Positions 1-11,716 of a stretch of DNA of 64,000 nucleotides are shown here, piece after piece. The translations under genes were made by a program, and so were the position numbers. Source of the stretch: Hansfordia pulvinata. Taxonomy: Eukaryota; Ascomycota; Sordariomycetes; Xylariales. Each line of letters starts with the position of its first letter. Within the stretch, counting starts at the first letter, position 1. The notes under the pieces are model-generated. The model saw only the letters and a program-made list of their open reading frames with translations. It was not told the origin of the DNA and ran no database searches. The DNA lies in the NCBI GenBank assembly GCA_006538405.1, contig BJKQ01000008.1:1178001-1242000 (forward strand), given 5' to 3'.

Positions 1-750
1 ACCCGACGCCGCCTAGCGACACGCTCACTTGCCTTCTACTATCGGCGTCTCTGCACCGCCCGTCTCGCCGTCGACTGCTGCTCTGCTCACGAATTCGCGC
101 CGCCAGCTCAATAGAGCTGCTCGCCCGCTCAACCTCAACCCCCGCCCGCTGCCTAAGGTATCTGAACCTGGCTGGCTTGTGTGACCGGGGCGGCAAATTT
201 CCGAGTCACCCCCGACCGTTTGGCTGTCCAGACTCTCTCGCGCGCCCGAGTCGTACGTGATTGGGCCCTCGAACCCTTTTTCGTGGCTGCGATCGCGACT
301 GCTCTTCCCGTCCGAATCCCTTGCCTGACGCCCCCGTGTAAGCCGTTTGCGACGCGCGCTGCTTTGCCCTGCTTCTACAACCACAAAACGTCCCTGTTTT
401 CGTTCGTCGCAGCCCCAGCCGCCGCCCGAATACGAGCACAGCTTCAGCTTCACTACAAGTACTTACCTTATTATCACCCGTACCATTTCCTCACGCCCGT
501 TCATCACGCCCGTACCCACCCGGTCCGGTCGCCGGCTCCCTGGTCCCGCCGCAGACTGGGTTCAACGCAAAACCTACCTAACCTAGCCGCCCGCGCTGCC
601 TGGACAGGCACAGGGTTCCCACAACCGCCGCTACCACCCACAACCTTAGCACGAGTACTCGCACTGCGCCTTAACCCCTACAAGTACACATCCCACATCC
701 CGCACACCGAATACCGTCCTCCCACCACCCTCCACAATCACCGCGCCATC
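1..750. promoter_or_regulatory. 5' flank and leader of HAP5
   Basis: No gene recognised. The sequence is C-rich on the + strand and lies directly upstream of the HAP5 start codon at 751, so it probably holds the promoter and untranslated leader. The open frame that runs through it in phase with HAP5 has low-complexity composition and no family resemblance, so I do not extend the protein into it. No clear TATA box seen. Confidence 0.4.
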
Positions 751-1842
751 ATGGATCAACCACCCTCAAATCACGCTCAAGCAGGGCGCCCTCCGCCTAC
801 GTACGATACGTCCCATGGCGGTCACTATGGTACGTCCAACATCCTCCTTGTCTACCTCCTTGTCTACCTCCTTGCCTTTGTTTGCATGCGCCCGTCGCCC
901 CTCACCACTCGCCTGTCACCTGTCCGACCCTACTCGATGGTCACGTCATGTCTCGCCGTGTCCCACTCGCTGACTCTTCCTCTGTCCAGGCGCAAGTTCG
1001 ACTGTGAGTTGCTATCCTGCACCCGCTGCCCTGCCTTCATAATACGACTTCCCTCCCACATTGCCGACACGCGCGCGTTACGACGGTCCAAGCGACATCT
1101 CGCGACATCTCGCCCCCTCCACAGCGCAGAGGTTCCATCATGGCTAACTTGTGTCTGCTCCCAGCTCGCCCAATCAGGTTTTGCGCCTGCTGAACTCTAC
1201 ACTGGACCTTGGGCCAACGTCCACCAAGGCCTTCAGGGCCAGTACAAGGATATCCTCACGACCTATTGGCAACAGACCATCAACCACCTAGAGAACGAAC
1301 AGCACGACTACAAGCTTCACCAGCTACCGCTCGCCAGGATCAAGAAGGTCATGAAAGCCGACCCAGAAGTCAAGATGATCTCGGCTGAAGCTCCCATACT
1401 CTTTGCCAAGGGCTGCGATATCTTCATTACCGAACTAACCATGCGCGCATGGATCCACGCAGAGGAGAACAAGCGCCGCACCCTGCAGAGGTCGGACATT
1501 GCTTCCGCGCTGGGCAAAAGCGACATGTTTGACTTCCTCATCGACATTGTTCCGCGCGAGGAGGCCAGCGCCGCTAAGCGCGCCAACGCTGCCCAGGGCC
1601 AGGCCGCGCCCAACGCCGCCGCTTCTGCCGCGCCCCAGATGTCCGCGCAGCATATGCACAACAGCCAGGGCCAGATGAACCCCAACGAGTACGGCCAGCC
1701 CGGCCAGCCCCTCGCGCCTGGCGACGGCTATGATAACTACCTCAACCACAACCCGGGCGGGCCGCCTATGCAGTCCTTCGGCCCGCCTGCCGACATGTAT
1801 GGCAACATGTACTATAACTCGGGCATGCCGCAACAGCAGTAG
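751..1842 (+). CDS. HAP5: CCAAT-binding complex subunit HAP5 (NF-YC)
   Basis: NF-YC-type histone-fold subunit of the heterotrimeric CCAAT-binding complex, which acts in the nucleus on respiratory, iron and redox genes. Proposed exons 751-829, 990-1003 and 1165-1842 give 256 residues. The diagnostic part is residues about 84-164: [18 protein letters not shown], then the core with [19 protein letters not shown] and [14 protein letters not shown]. The stretch just before it, [18 protein letters not shown], is also typical of fungal HAP5. The C-terminal 90 residues are rich in Ala, Gln, Asn, Pro and Gly, as is usual for these activator tails. The 14-nt middle exon is inferred: joining exon 1 straight to exon 3 breaks the frame, while adding it restores the frame with good GT/AG sites. 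Family assignment is very secure; the two 5' introns less so. Confidence 0.9.
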   Translation: MDQPPSNHAQAGRPPPTYDTSHGGHYGTSNILLVYLLVYLLAFVCMRPSPLTTRLSPVRPYSMVTSCLAVSHSLTLPLSRRKFDCELLSCTRCPAFIIRLPSHIADTRALRRSKRHLATSRPLHSAEVPSWLTCVCSQLAQSGFAPAELYTGPWANVHQGLQGQYKDILTTYWQQTINHLENEQHDYKLHQLPLARIKKVMKADPEVKMISAEAPILFAKGCDIFITELTMRAWIHAEENKRRTLQRSDIASALGKSDMFDFLIDIVPREEASAAKRANAAQGQAAPNAAASAAPQMSAQHMHNSQGQMNPNEYGQPGQPLAPGDGYDNYLNHNPGGPPMQSFGPPADMYGNMYYNSGMPQQQ

Positions 1843-2802
1843 GACGCTTTGCCTTTGCACCGAGATAGAATTGTCGACTCAACCATCATGTCACCGGATC
1901 GCGGCGTCGGTCCCCCCTCGGCATTTGTGCGCGCCACCGTGAGCGCCGCAACAGCTGCCGCTGCCAGGGATGCTGCCGCTGGCGTTCGAAAGGATCACGA
2001 GATAGAAGGAGCCTCGAACAGCGGCACCATGGTCGACAGCCGACTTCCACCACCGGGGCAGTCTCCCCCGGCAAGCCACGTGCGTCAGCCCGCAACCAAG
2101 TAAAACGGCGGAGAGTGCAGAACAAGCCTCAGGCTCATAATCTGGATGGCGGGCTGCGATCAGAGTGGGTGGATAGCAGGCCTCGCCCTGAGAAGTGACT
2201 GCATCGCAGCCGGTACTGACGCAGAAAGAGCGAGACCGCGTGCAGTACTTGGGTTCGTTCTGAATCGCGGCTCCCTTTTCCAATGCCCTTCCGCGGTCTT
2301 GTCGCGTCTCTTATTCGCTGGTCTGATCTTGCTCCTCATTTTGTCTTGTTCATTGTCCATTCCCCATAACGATTTTCTTCTCCTTTTCGCGATACGACTG
2401 GAGGATGATCATATCTGGTGCTTTTTCTTCATGCTCGGCGTAGTGGTCAGGCGACAAGCGGGATATAACCAGTCAAATAAGACGCAATCACCCTCTCACG
2501 AGTCCATGATGATGTGTAAGCCCGTCAAGATGCGACAGGGCAGTCGCCACATACTGAAGCTGAACGAGCAAGCTGTGGCGGATGATGGTCAGACCGCGGT
2601 CTATTCTGCTCACATTGACCTTTCTCTCTGGCCAGACCCATCATGATGGGAAGAAAGCGTATGGCGGTATCGGCCTCCAAAGACGCGGCTTGGGCGTGGT
2701 GATGACAGTCCCGCGACCCTTTTGCACACAGGGTCGTATCAGCAGGTGACGCCATTTGTCGTGGGATTCTGCAACACCTGAAGGGTACCGCGCGTGAGTG
2801 AT
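1843..2802. other. Convergent 3' intergenic region HAP5/SEC15
   Basis: About 960 bases between the HAP5 stop and the SEC15 stop, which face each other. It should contain both 3' untranslated regions. I see no further gene: the open frames here are short and none resembles a known protein. A pyrimidine-rich stretch around 2280-2400 probably belongs to the HAP5 3' flank. Confidence 0.5.
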
Positions 2803-5593
2803 CTATTGTTTGCTTCCGAATCGAGAAGACAGGTTCGACGAGAAGTTGGCAAAACGTTGCGCAGCCTGCCCACCAGGGCCGGAAATTTGTGCTGTGAGTC
2901 TGGGTGTGCAAGGTTAGCCAGGGTTGTCAATGTACATAGTTGATTGAATACATACTTCTCAAGCAGGACGGGACCATTCATGGCGTCGACGCGACCGTAT
3001 TTCTTGTTCCTCGTGGATATATCGAAGAATTCGTCCGTGTTTTCGGACTGCAAAAGCTGGATGGTCTGCTCAAGCTCGTCAAGGTTGGAACGTAGCATGA
3101 AGCCATTCTCAAGCCCGTCGACAAAGTCAGTCAGGTGCTGTACATCCTTGGACAGCGCGGCAACACCGTTAGGGTTGATTTTGCGCACGTCAGGTGACAG
3201 AGGAAGAGCCTTGGTCGGACTCCGTTAGCTTGTTGTATTTCTTCCAAATTCGAGTGAGAATACTCACCAGAATCTTGTTGGCGGCGTGGCTTAAGGCATC
3301 AAAGTAGATGAGCTCCTTGATCTCCCTAGGAAGGCCCAGCAAGGTGGAGTTCATGATATTGGAGAGATAGGTTGTCAGAGTTTGCATGTAGCTGCTGGGC
3401 TCTGAGGGCGTGCTGGTGGCAGTCCAGTCGTACTCTGCCGTCTCTACCAGATCGTCAATCTTGGAGTTGACGAGCTCGAAGATGCGCTTCTCTGCGGTCT
3501 TCTTGTTCTCGCGGAACTGCTCTGTCGCTCCCAGGGTCAGGGGCCCGCCGGCAGAAGCCGAGGAACGCGCCCTTATCAGCAATTGCTCAAGCTCCTGGCA
3601 GGCCGTCTCAAAATGTTCCAGGTTAATCAGGATCTGCACAATCTGACCCAAGTACTGGGAGCTCAGTCTCTCGACGAGTGATTGGCAAACCTTCTCCGTG
3701 AGAAGCTGATCCAGTGACTATAGATAACGTCAGTGTTCAGCGAGACGAGATCAGGCACGGCGGACTCACTTTTCGCAGCGTCTCATCAATCTTGTTAGGA
3801 TGCTGAAAATGATCATCGGAGAAGAAATAGAATTGGTTGAGGAAGTTTCTGATGTCGATGCAGCAGAGTGGGTACATCTGCGAGAAAGGCAGCACGCATG
3901 GAAATCTGCGAACGTCAGTTTCATACCGGGCCAAGGGATTGGTCGCTTCGTAACTTACGTGAGCTCCTCGACATCTTTGTCTTGAGAGAACCAGCTGACA
4001 TTAACGACTTTCTCGTACTCTTCGACGGTGTTGATAGGCATCGGCATGTAATCGTCTGTGGAAACAATCTTTTACCGGGTTAATCTCTCGAGTTTTGGGA
4101 GATGGACACACAGGATTATCACCTCTTGAAAGTCTTCGCTGAATCTCCTCTTGAGTAATTCGGCGTATTTGTCGAAGAGAACAACTAGAAACTCGTCTAG
4201 TCTTGACACCGAATATCCCCAGCCCTATGTGATGATGAGTACCATTATCCAGTGGCTGCCTCACCGGCAGTGCACGAGTATTCCTTACCTCCATAGTCTG
4301 GATGAACAGGGCAATCACGCCTTTAATCTTCAACAGAACTTCGGCATTGCTAACCTCAGCTAGAGCCCTGGAAGTCAGGTTGATGGCCGTGGAGCACATC
4401 GAGTCCCACAGCTCCTCGACCTAGCAATTGTCAGCTACCAAACATCATTTGCCGGGGCACAGCACCTACATCAATAGTGGTTCGCAGCTGGGGCGCTCGT
4501 CTCATAGTAGCTTTCTCGATGATGGCGAACCCCGAGATTCCTTCCAGAAGACTGCTCAATGAAGAGTCGTCATCGGTCTCGAGACTGACGCTGCCAGGAA
4601 GCAGCAGCTCTTTTTGTCTTCGCCTTGTAGCCGCATATTCGGACCGGAACTTGTCGCTTTGGCCGAGAGCTTCGTGAATGTGCAGTGCTTCAAACAGAGG
4701 AGTGAAGTCAACCTGCGTCGTGAATAAGCATGTGATGTTCGCGGAGGCTGCACGAAGGGTAGGGATGGAATTACCTGCAGCTCCTCGTTATCAAGTACGT
4801 CGAACTCCTCACTTTCGTCAAAGACGAGCTCGATTGCCGAGTTCAGTTTGAATTGACCCAGGAACTCATTCTTCTCGATGCGATCTCGCTGCCTGGTGCG
4901 GCGCATCTCGGTGTGGTAGAATGCGACCTCGCCCAGAAATTGAGACGTTTCTCGGATGCGGAACAGCCAGGTGTTGAGGTCGGTCATGACAGCTTCCGAG
5001 ATGGTCTTTTGCGAAGCAGGGATGGACTTCTGAATGAGGTCTGCCAAGCGGTGCTGGGTGGCGTATTTGTTCTGGAGCATGGGTATGAGGAACTCGTTCT
5101 GCAGGTCGTCGAGAGATTTGAGGGCGCCATAGTATTTCTTCTTGCGGATCAAGTCGTGGGCATGATTGACGGCGTGGAGGATCTTGAGGGATTCCTTGAG
5201 GGCATCGGAGACTTCGGAAATGTTCTCGCGAACAGCGCGGGTATCGACAAGGCTCTGCTTCTGAGCGGCCAGCTTCTCCGTGCTGTCCTGGATGGAGTGG
5301 TTGAGTTTGAGAATCTCGGAGGTGAGGGCGACGGTGCGCTCGCGAACATCCTGCAGGCGATTGACAGAGCTAAGAAACTCCTCGTGCTTGGTGAGGCCTA
5401 TGCGCTCGATCTCGGCTTCGCGGTCGTCGGAGTACTGGGTCAGGTTTTGGGTGAGGGCGGCGGCGCGGTTGGTGGCCGTGGCGTCCTTGAGGACGGGGAT
5501 GAGCTGGTCCAGGAACTCGGCATCGTGCGTGGATAGGATGATCTGCTGGACGGCGGTGCTGTAGTCCTCGTAGTTCTGGGGCCTCCGGGGCAT
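2803..5593 (-). CDS. SEC15: Exocyst complex subunit Sec15
   Basis: Subunit of the exocyst, the eight-protein tether that docks Golgi-derived vesicles at sites of polarised growth; Sec15 is the family member that binds the Rab GTPase Sec4. I trace nine exons (minus strand): 5593-4775, 4712-4470, 4420-4289, 4224-4123, 4068-3959, 3905-3770, 3717-3268, 3209-2956 and 2899-2803, all with GT/AG borders and matching phases, giving 780 residues, the usual fungal length. The N-terminus carries the conserved coiled-coil stretch (DREAEIERIGLTKHEEFL, later HAVNHAHDLIRKKKYYGALK) and the C-terminal half the Sec15 domain (FPCVLPFSQMYPLCCIDIRN, NSTLLGLPREIKELIYFDAL, FFDISTRNKKYGRVDAMNGP). The protein ends in FSSNLSSRFGSKQ. 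I start at MPRRPQ as in relatives as I remember them; an in-frame ATG eight codons upstream (5617) is possible. No sign of damage. Confidence 0.95.
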
Positions 5594-5892
5594 GGCGGCG
5601 GTTTGCTTGCGCGGCAATCAGGCGCGTCTTGTGAAGCCGGGCTGGTGGTGACGTTGAGCGCGACGAGGGGTGGCGGGATGCGGGATGCGGGATGCGGGAA
5701 GGGCAGAGTAGTGCTCGGTTTGCAGAGCGACGCTCGAGGAGCCCGGCGGACGAGGAGGCAGAAGCGACGCAGCGGGCGTGAGAAGCTTGGCTCGTTGCTT
5801 GTCAGCAAGGCCCGGCGTAGGCTGTCGAGTGCGGTCAGATGGTCGAAGCTCGCCGTCACATCATTGGCAGGTTGCGTGGGACCTGGCGTTTT

Positions 5893-5905
5893 GGGGGGGG
5901 GGGGG
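5893..5905. repeat. Poly-G run, 13 bases
   Basis: Uninterrupted G homopolymer in the SEC15/mei2-like promoter. The length shown may be unreliable given the homopolymer problems seen elsewhere in this window. Confidence 0.8.
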
Positions 5906-8181
5906 TTTGTTCGGCCGCCTGCCACCTCGGATGCGCCCGTTCGCCTGCAGTCCCTCTGAGAGGACGCCACTGGCTCTCTGGGCCCCACTACAGCGACCGT
6001 GCCGAAAGGAAGATCCATCCGTTAAGCTATCAATTCGATGGCAGCTACCGCACGTACGGATACGAGTACCTGGAACACCTGCACCCGACACGCCTTGGCC
6101 CTGCTTTAAGCAGACGCAAAAGCCCTCGAAGCGCTCTTTACCCCATAATAAGGGCATCGGTGGAAGTTGATACCAAGGCCCAGATAGGAGGGATTGCTTC
6201 CCGGGCAGGGCCTTGAGGTACCTACTTTCCAGACGCGAAACGGGCACCTCAACCTGCACGTATTCTTTGTCAATCCTCAAGATCTCGGCCTGGCCGTGAC
6301 CGGCCTTTCTCACGACCACCATCACACCTACCGACTGCAACGTGCCCCAGCTCCATGTCTGGAATCGTTTCGTTGATCCCGTTGCAAATGCTACTGAGGA
6401 CGCAGTTGTACTTGCTCCGGCACCCGGTCCAGTATTTGTGGTAGAGGCTCACGCGTACCCGGCTGGCCCCATCGCGTCGCCCGCTCCTTCCCGTACCTCT
6501 CAAGATGCTGGACCTCTTACACGTACTTGCCTCACGCGTTCGACCTCCCGAAGCGTTCCAAGATGCACCTTCCACTCTGGACAGAGCTCTCAAGCCGGCC
6601 TGGCCAGAATGACACAACATCCCTTCCTTCTGCATTTCTCCCCAAGCCAGCCCCGGCCAATTTTCGGGCTCGCTTCTTTTCTTTGGACTTTGGACCTTTG
6701 ACCTTCTTTTCCTCGTACCCCTCCGATCCGTTCGGTGCAGTTTGGTCTTGGGGCATTCTTCTCCCTCCGCTGTGACGGACTCACCCGTGTATCGTCTTGG
6801 CCGCTTGGAACACCATTTTCGTTCTTGGTGCGTCCCGCTCCTCTCTTTCCGGTCTCCTCGCAAAGCCATCGCGTGTCCTGGTCCTCGCACAGCACATCGA
6901 TTTATTTTCCACCTTTTGCCCTGGCCGAGCCCCCGTTCGACTCTTCATATTGGAACGTCGGTCTACGCCAGGCAGAAGGGGCCTGGCCCGCTGAGTCTAT
7001 CGACACCCGGATATTACCGTATGTCAGCCCCTGCTCGCGTCCGCCTAGCCACCCCGAACGGAGGTAGAACGTCTCTTGTCAGTACAAACCATGTGACAAC
7101 GCCTCGTTCAAGAGCGCATGGCAGCGAACCCACTGTTCACGAGATTCAAGGTGCTGATCCCGCTCGGCCAAAACGACAGTCGCATCAAAGCTTGACACTA
7201 CTCACTTCCAGAGGTCCGGACTTTTGTGGTAGGTCACGATCATTTTCTGCCTTGGTGCCTTGTGTGAAGACAATTTGTGCCATCAGCTGTCAATCGCTGA
7301 GCTGACCTTATCAACTCATCTTGCCAACCCTAGGCCCATTCAAGCTGTGTCCTGCAAATTCGACACTTCATCCAGCATCACATGCAGGTATGTGTTACAC
7401 CAGTTAGTCTATGTTCAACAGTACCTTACTTTGCCATTGTTCGTTTGCCCATATTGTTCCTCGCCAATCAGAGTGTGGTAAACCACACAGCTTAGGTCAG
7501 TACTGGGGCCAGACATGGCCAAGTGCATGCTGCCATCTGCTTTACAGTGCTGCCTTGAACACTTTTACCTCTCTGTCGCTGTGGACAGCCTTTTGAGCCA
7601 TCTCCTTCTGCTACTTTCCCACATTCTCCCTGTCCCATTCTCCCAAACCCCCAAATCTCCCAGTCCCACTCCTACCCCAACTCTCAACCTCCCTACACTT
7701 CTCTTCCCTCCACCCAGGTCCGACTCTCGAAGCCGTCATCAAGATCTCTGGGCTCCATCACCTCTCTCTTTTGGATTATCTGAATCGGGTACCACTGTTT
7801 GGATTTCACACTTCTTTCCTTGGAGCACGGCCTAAAAAGGCTTGGTCAAAGTCTGCTCACATTCGTTCAGCACCATTACATCGCGCACAGCCAAACGAAC
7901 AGCAGAACAAACCCTTCATCTCAGCATCAAGCACGTGGCGCGGGCGATCAACCCATACAAGCTCTGTGACACGCATTTTTCCCAGTTCACCTCGACCACG
8001 CGTGATCATCACACGTACCGCTTCATTCAGCATTCACTCCATCCCGTTCCTGACTGACTGGCGTTACTCATTACGCTCAGCACTCCAAGGCACCGCTGGC
8101 ATCACTCTCCGAATCTCCAGAGATTTACCGTCCATATACCGCCCTCATCGATCACCCATCACAAGTCATCATATCACCAAC

Positions 8182-8336
8182 GTGAGTTGCTCGTTGATCG
8201 GTGGTTCCTGCGAGTGTGTGTCAAGCTCACGCGGCCTTGGCGCTTGCCACAATTGTGCCACTGTCTCGGTGGTAACCGTCTGATTCATGGAGTTATTCTA
8301 CCTCTGGACACTGGCAGCTAATTGACATATATGTAG
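8182..8336 (+). other. Probable 5'-UTR intron of the mei2-like gene
   Basis: The donor GTGAGT at 8182 and acceptor TAG ending at 8336, with a branch-point-like CTAAT shortly upstream, bracket 155 bases lying just before the start codon at 8370. Inferred from consensus signals only. Confidence 0.45.
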
Positions 8337-8369
8337 AGAAAACTTGCGCAGATCAAACCCCTTTACACC

Positions 8370-11064
8370 ATGTCTCAGCAGCAGGGCCGCGATGGAGGCG
8401 GCACTTACACCTCCTCCTCCCCTCACTCATCAAACGGTCTCGCCGACTCGTACAAGGGCACTCCTGACACGAGACTGTCAGCCTTTTCCCCTGATGAGGG
8501 ATCGACCAAGTCAATCAAGGTCGCAGGCTCCCTCAGTCTTCTCACCCGTGAAACAACCTCTGCCAAACACATGGCGTCCCCGGCTACTCTAGGAGGCACG
8601 GGCTCGTTCTACAGAGGAAGTCTGCACCTCAGTGGCGACCCATTTGTCAGCTCGTCAGAGTCCGCTGCGAAGGGGGCGCAGAAGCTATCTCCAACTGCGT
8701 CCTCTTTCTTCCCAGTCACCAGCGCGTCGGCCATGAGAGCATCAGCTTCTGAGCCAACCCCTTCGTCAAAGGGCAAGCAGGAATCATCGGGTCAAGCGTA
8801 CAGCTCGCCATCGCACCAGAGGGCCTCTGAGAGATCTGCATCACTTATATACTTGCAGCCTCGCACAAGCACCGATAGTGGCATGTCAAGATGCTTGGTC
8901 TTGACGGGGCGCTACTCGGACCTGAGTACAGTTGACGTGGAGGAATACATCATGGTGAGGCTGACGGCATATTCCACAGACTTCATTGCTAAACTCCAAC
9001 CAGGAACTCGAGGAGCGTGGCCTTCCCATGCAAGGGACTCACCAAATCAACAAATTCGCCGACAAGATTTATGTGCGATTCTCAAACATCCGAACTTCCT
9101 GCGTTCTGGCGTCGCAAGTCGGCCTGAATGGTCGCGACTGGTCTGTGAAATACATGCCCCCCGCCATTTCACCCAGGTCTGCTTATTCTGATCCCCTCGA
9201 TGATATGAATGGCATGCTGATCGACTCAGATTCTCAACCCGACTGCTGGAAACATTACCAACTACGAAGGACAAGTCTTCCTGACTGTTTTCTCCTGCAC
9301 TTCGCAGCCAGTCCACAATGCCAAACAGCTCGAGGACATCGTCAAGGGTCTCTTGCTGAGTGAAGGAGACCTCTTCGCATTCAAGCTCCACCCAGGCCCG
9401 GAGCATAGCCTTCTCAGCGCAGTCGCCGAATTCTGCGATAACGAAATATCCCTCCGCGCTGTTGAGCGGTTCCGTGATATCATTCACAAAGAGGTAGGGA
9501 CCCCTAACGAGCCTTGGCAGGATCCGCTAACAAGAATTAGGAGCAGGTACAGGTCTGCTCTGCTTTGCATCGCCCAGATATTCTTCCGACTAGCGGCGCA
9601 TCAGAAGGCATCAACAGCCCGCTTCGCTACATCTCGGCAGACTCAGAACTGGCGGCCGCTATGCAAGGATTGGCCGTCTCAAGACGCCCATCGTCTCTGC
9701 CTCTGACTGGTCAGAACAACATGGTTCATACTCCAGCTCGGTCTGTCAGCAGCCCCAGTCCTTTTGGCTCTTCCTACGGAATGCCTGTTCCCATGGTGTA
9801 CTCCGGTCTGCCTATGAGCCCGCCCTATGCGCTTGATCAGATGCAGGCTCGTTACCAGGGTGCTTTGCTGCCGTCCAGCAACTATTCTCTGGTGGGCTCG
9901 ATGGTTTCGCAGACACAAAGCTACCCGTCTCCGGATCTAATGACGCCTCGTCAATATCAAGGGGTGAGTCGTGGTGATGGCCGACGACAGAATGCGCCAA
10001 GGGCCCCAAGACCTACCAATCACTTCTACAACTCGCAGAACCACCACAACCAGGTGGACATAGATCGCATCAGAAAGGGAACTGATGTCCGCACAACGGT
10101 AAGTTGCCTCTTGTTTTGCCACCACCTACACGGCTGACAATACAGATCATGTTGCGAAATATACCCAACAAAGTTGACCAGGCCATGTTGAAGAATATCG
10201 TGGACGAGTCCAGCTGGGGCAAATACGATTTCATGTATCTGCGTATTGATTTCCAGAACGAGTGCAAGTAAGTGGCTAGCGAGTGGAATGACGGAAACGA
10301 CGAGAGCACTGACAGCAGCCGTAGCGTTGGCTACGCATTCATCAATTTCGTCGATGTGAGTCTACCTACGATCCCGTTGCACAGAAAAACTCGCATGCTA
10401 ACTTGTCTTAGCCTCTTGATATCATCGATGTGGGTGCTACTATCCCGTTGGCAGATGTCATTTGCTGACAAGTTCAAGTTTGTCAACGCACGCGGGAACC
10501 AGCGCTGGAACTGCTTCAGAAGCGACAAGGTCGCTGAGATCTCCTATGCCAGTGAGGATACCTCTGATTGTACTGCATCGAATCCACCGCTCGCAGCTGA
10601 CATTCACAGCCATCCAAGGAAAGGACTGTCTTGTCCAGAAATTCAGAAACAGTTCGGTTATGTTGGAGCACCAACATTATCGTCCCAAGGTGAATACTAT
10701 CAGGCTGCCTTCTGGATCCCCACTGACAACCCTTAGCTTTTCTACACCAGCAATGGACCTTGCCCTGACATGGCTGGATTGGAAGAGACTTTCCCACAGC
10801 CCGACAATCAATCGAAGATGAAGCGAAGCGTGGAGAACGCTGAGCACGTTGGTGAGTTTGCCATATTCACAGTGATCCCGCCCTCCCACCTTGCACAAGC
10901 TGATATCTTCCCAACCAGGTCTTTTCACTCCCAATTCGGGTCAGCACTACCGCGACGAACAGCGCCGTCGAAGATCCCAATATGACCGCGGGACTCGCCT
11001 CGCTGCGCTGCAGGAGCACAACTTCGAAGTGAACGATCACTACTCGCACTACTCACCGCAGTAA
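8370..11064 (+). CDS. Mei2-like RNA-binding protein (three RRMs)
   Basis: Homologue of S. pombe Mei2, an RNA-binding regulator of the switch to meiosis; Mei2-like proteins carry two N-terminal RRMs and a distinctive C-terminal RRM. The C-terminal domain is unmistakable: IMLRNIPNKVDQAMLKNIVD, KYDFMYLRIDFQNECNVGYA, RWNCFRSDKVAEISYATIQG, followed by LVQKFRNSSVMLEHQHYRPK and GLFTPNSGQHYRDEQRRRRS. Proposed exons: 8370-8954, 9004-9176, 9230-9493, 9541-10098, 10146-10267, 10325-10355, 10411-10428, 10479-10551, 10610-10689, 10737-10851, 10919-11064, about 721 residues. The final RRM is cut into many tiny exons, one of 18 nt. Exon 2 and exon 3 are out of phase by one base: the donor at 9177 leaves two extra nucleotides while exon 3 needs phase 0. 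A seventh C in the six-C run at 9157-9162 would fix it, so I suspect a sequence error. Family secure; exon 2 and exon 8 borders uncertain (10473 is an alternative start of exon 8). Confidence 0.88.
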
Positions 11065-11716
11065 TGTGCTTCGCTTTTGGTCGATTCCAGCGTCGTATAA
11101 TAACGAGGCTGACTACGAAAACATTCGCTGCTTCCGCACCATCTGGACGTGGCCATAGTCACCCATTCTGTAACATGTGTTCATATCTCTACTGTTCAGC
11201 AACCTTTGAGTTCTCGTTGGGGCGCAGCGAAAACCTAGATTCGCATCATGTCCTGCTTTGCGCACAATGTTTTTGTTCCTCGGAGGCTGATGTTTCAAGC
11301 ACCCATGGATCGGACTCGTGGCCTTTCGGAAGGGGTCTCGACATCGTGGTCCCCGATCCGGGTTGTCTCCAATAGCTTGCGTCAGTAGTCCTTCGCACTC
11401 TTTTTGTAAGACTCATGCGGTATTCATGGGATCGTCGCCCATTTTCAGCCGCTTGATCTCGCTTTGGCCTCTGGTTTTGTTTGCAATTACAAAGCAGGAG
11501 TATCGGGCGGTAATGGGTGAGCGATTAGCTGCAAGGCTTCAAGATCAACCGAACAGCGTTACTTTTTGCAGTTGCATCAATACAATATTTGCCTTCACTA
11601 TTTGAAATACTCATTTGGGAAATCGGGTCGCTCTACTTGCGTCGAGGAGATGCAGTCTATCATTTAATTATGCAGTTGCTCATTGCTACTCAAACAGACC
11701 AGGTATTGTACACGAA
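11065..11716. other. Convergent 3' intergenic region
   Basis: About 650 bases between the stop codons of the mei2-like gene and the SUN-domain gene, which converge. More A/T-rich than the flanking genes in its second half (11460-11700), as expected of 3' untranslated sequence. No gene seen. Confidence 0.5.

Larger units (their letters stand above)
5594..8369. promoter_or_regulatory. Divergent promoter SEC15 / mei2-like gene
   Basis: A 2.8-kb spacer between two outward-facing genes. No coding gene supported. It holds a run of 13 G at 5893-5905, a TACGAGTA word at 6061-6068, and long pyrimidine-rich tracts at 7560-7730 that are typical of fungal leaders. A probable 5'-untranslated intron of the mei2-like gene closes the region (separate entry). 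The mei2-like side is likely a long leader, as is common for developmental regulators. Confidence 0.4.

Noticed and set aside
4853..5536. 227-codon + strand frame over SEC15 exon 1
   Set aside because: Antisense of a highly conserved Sec15 region.
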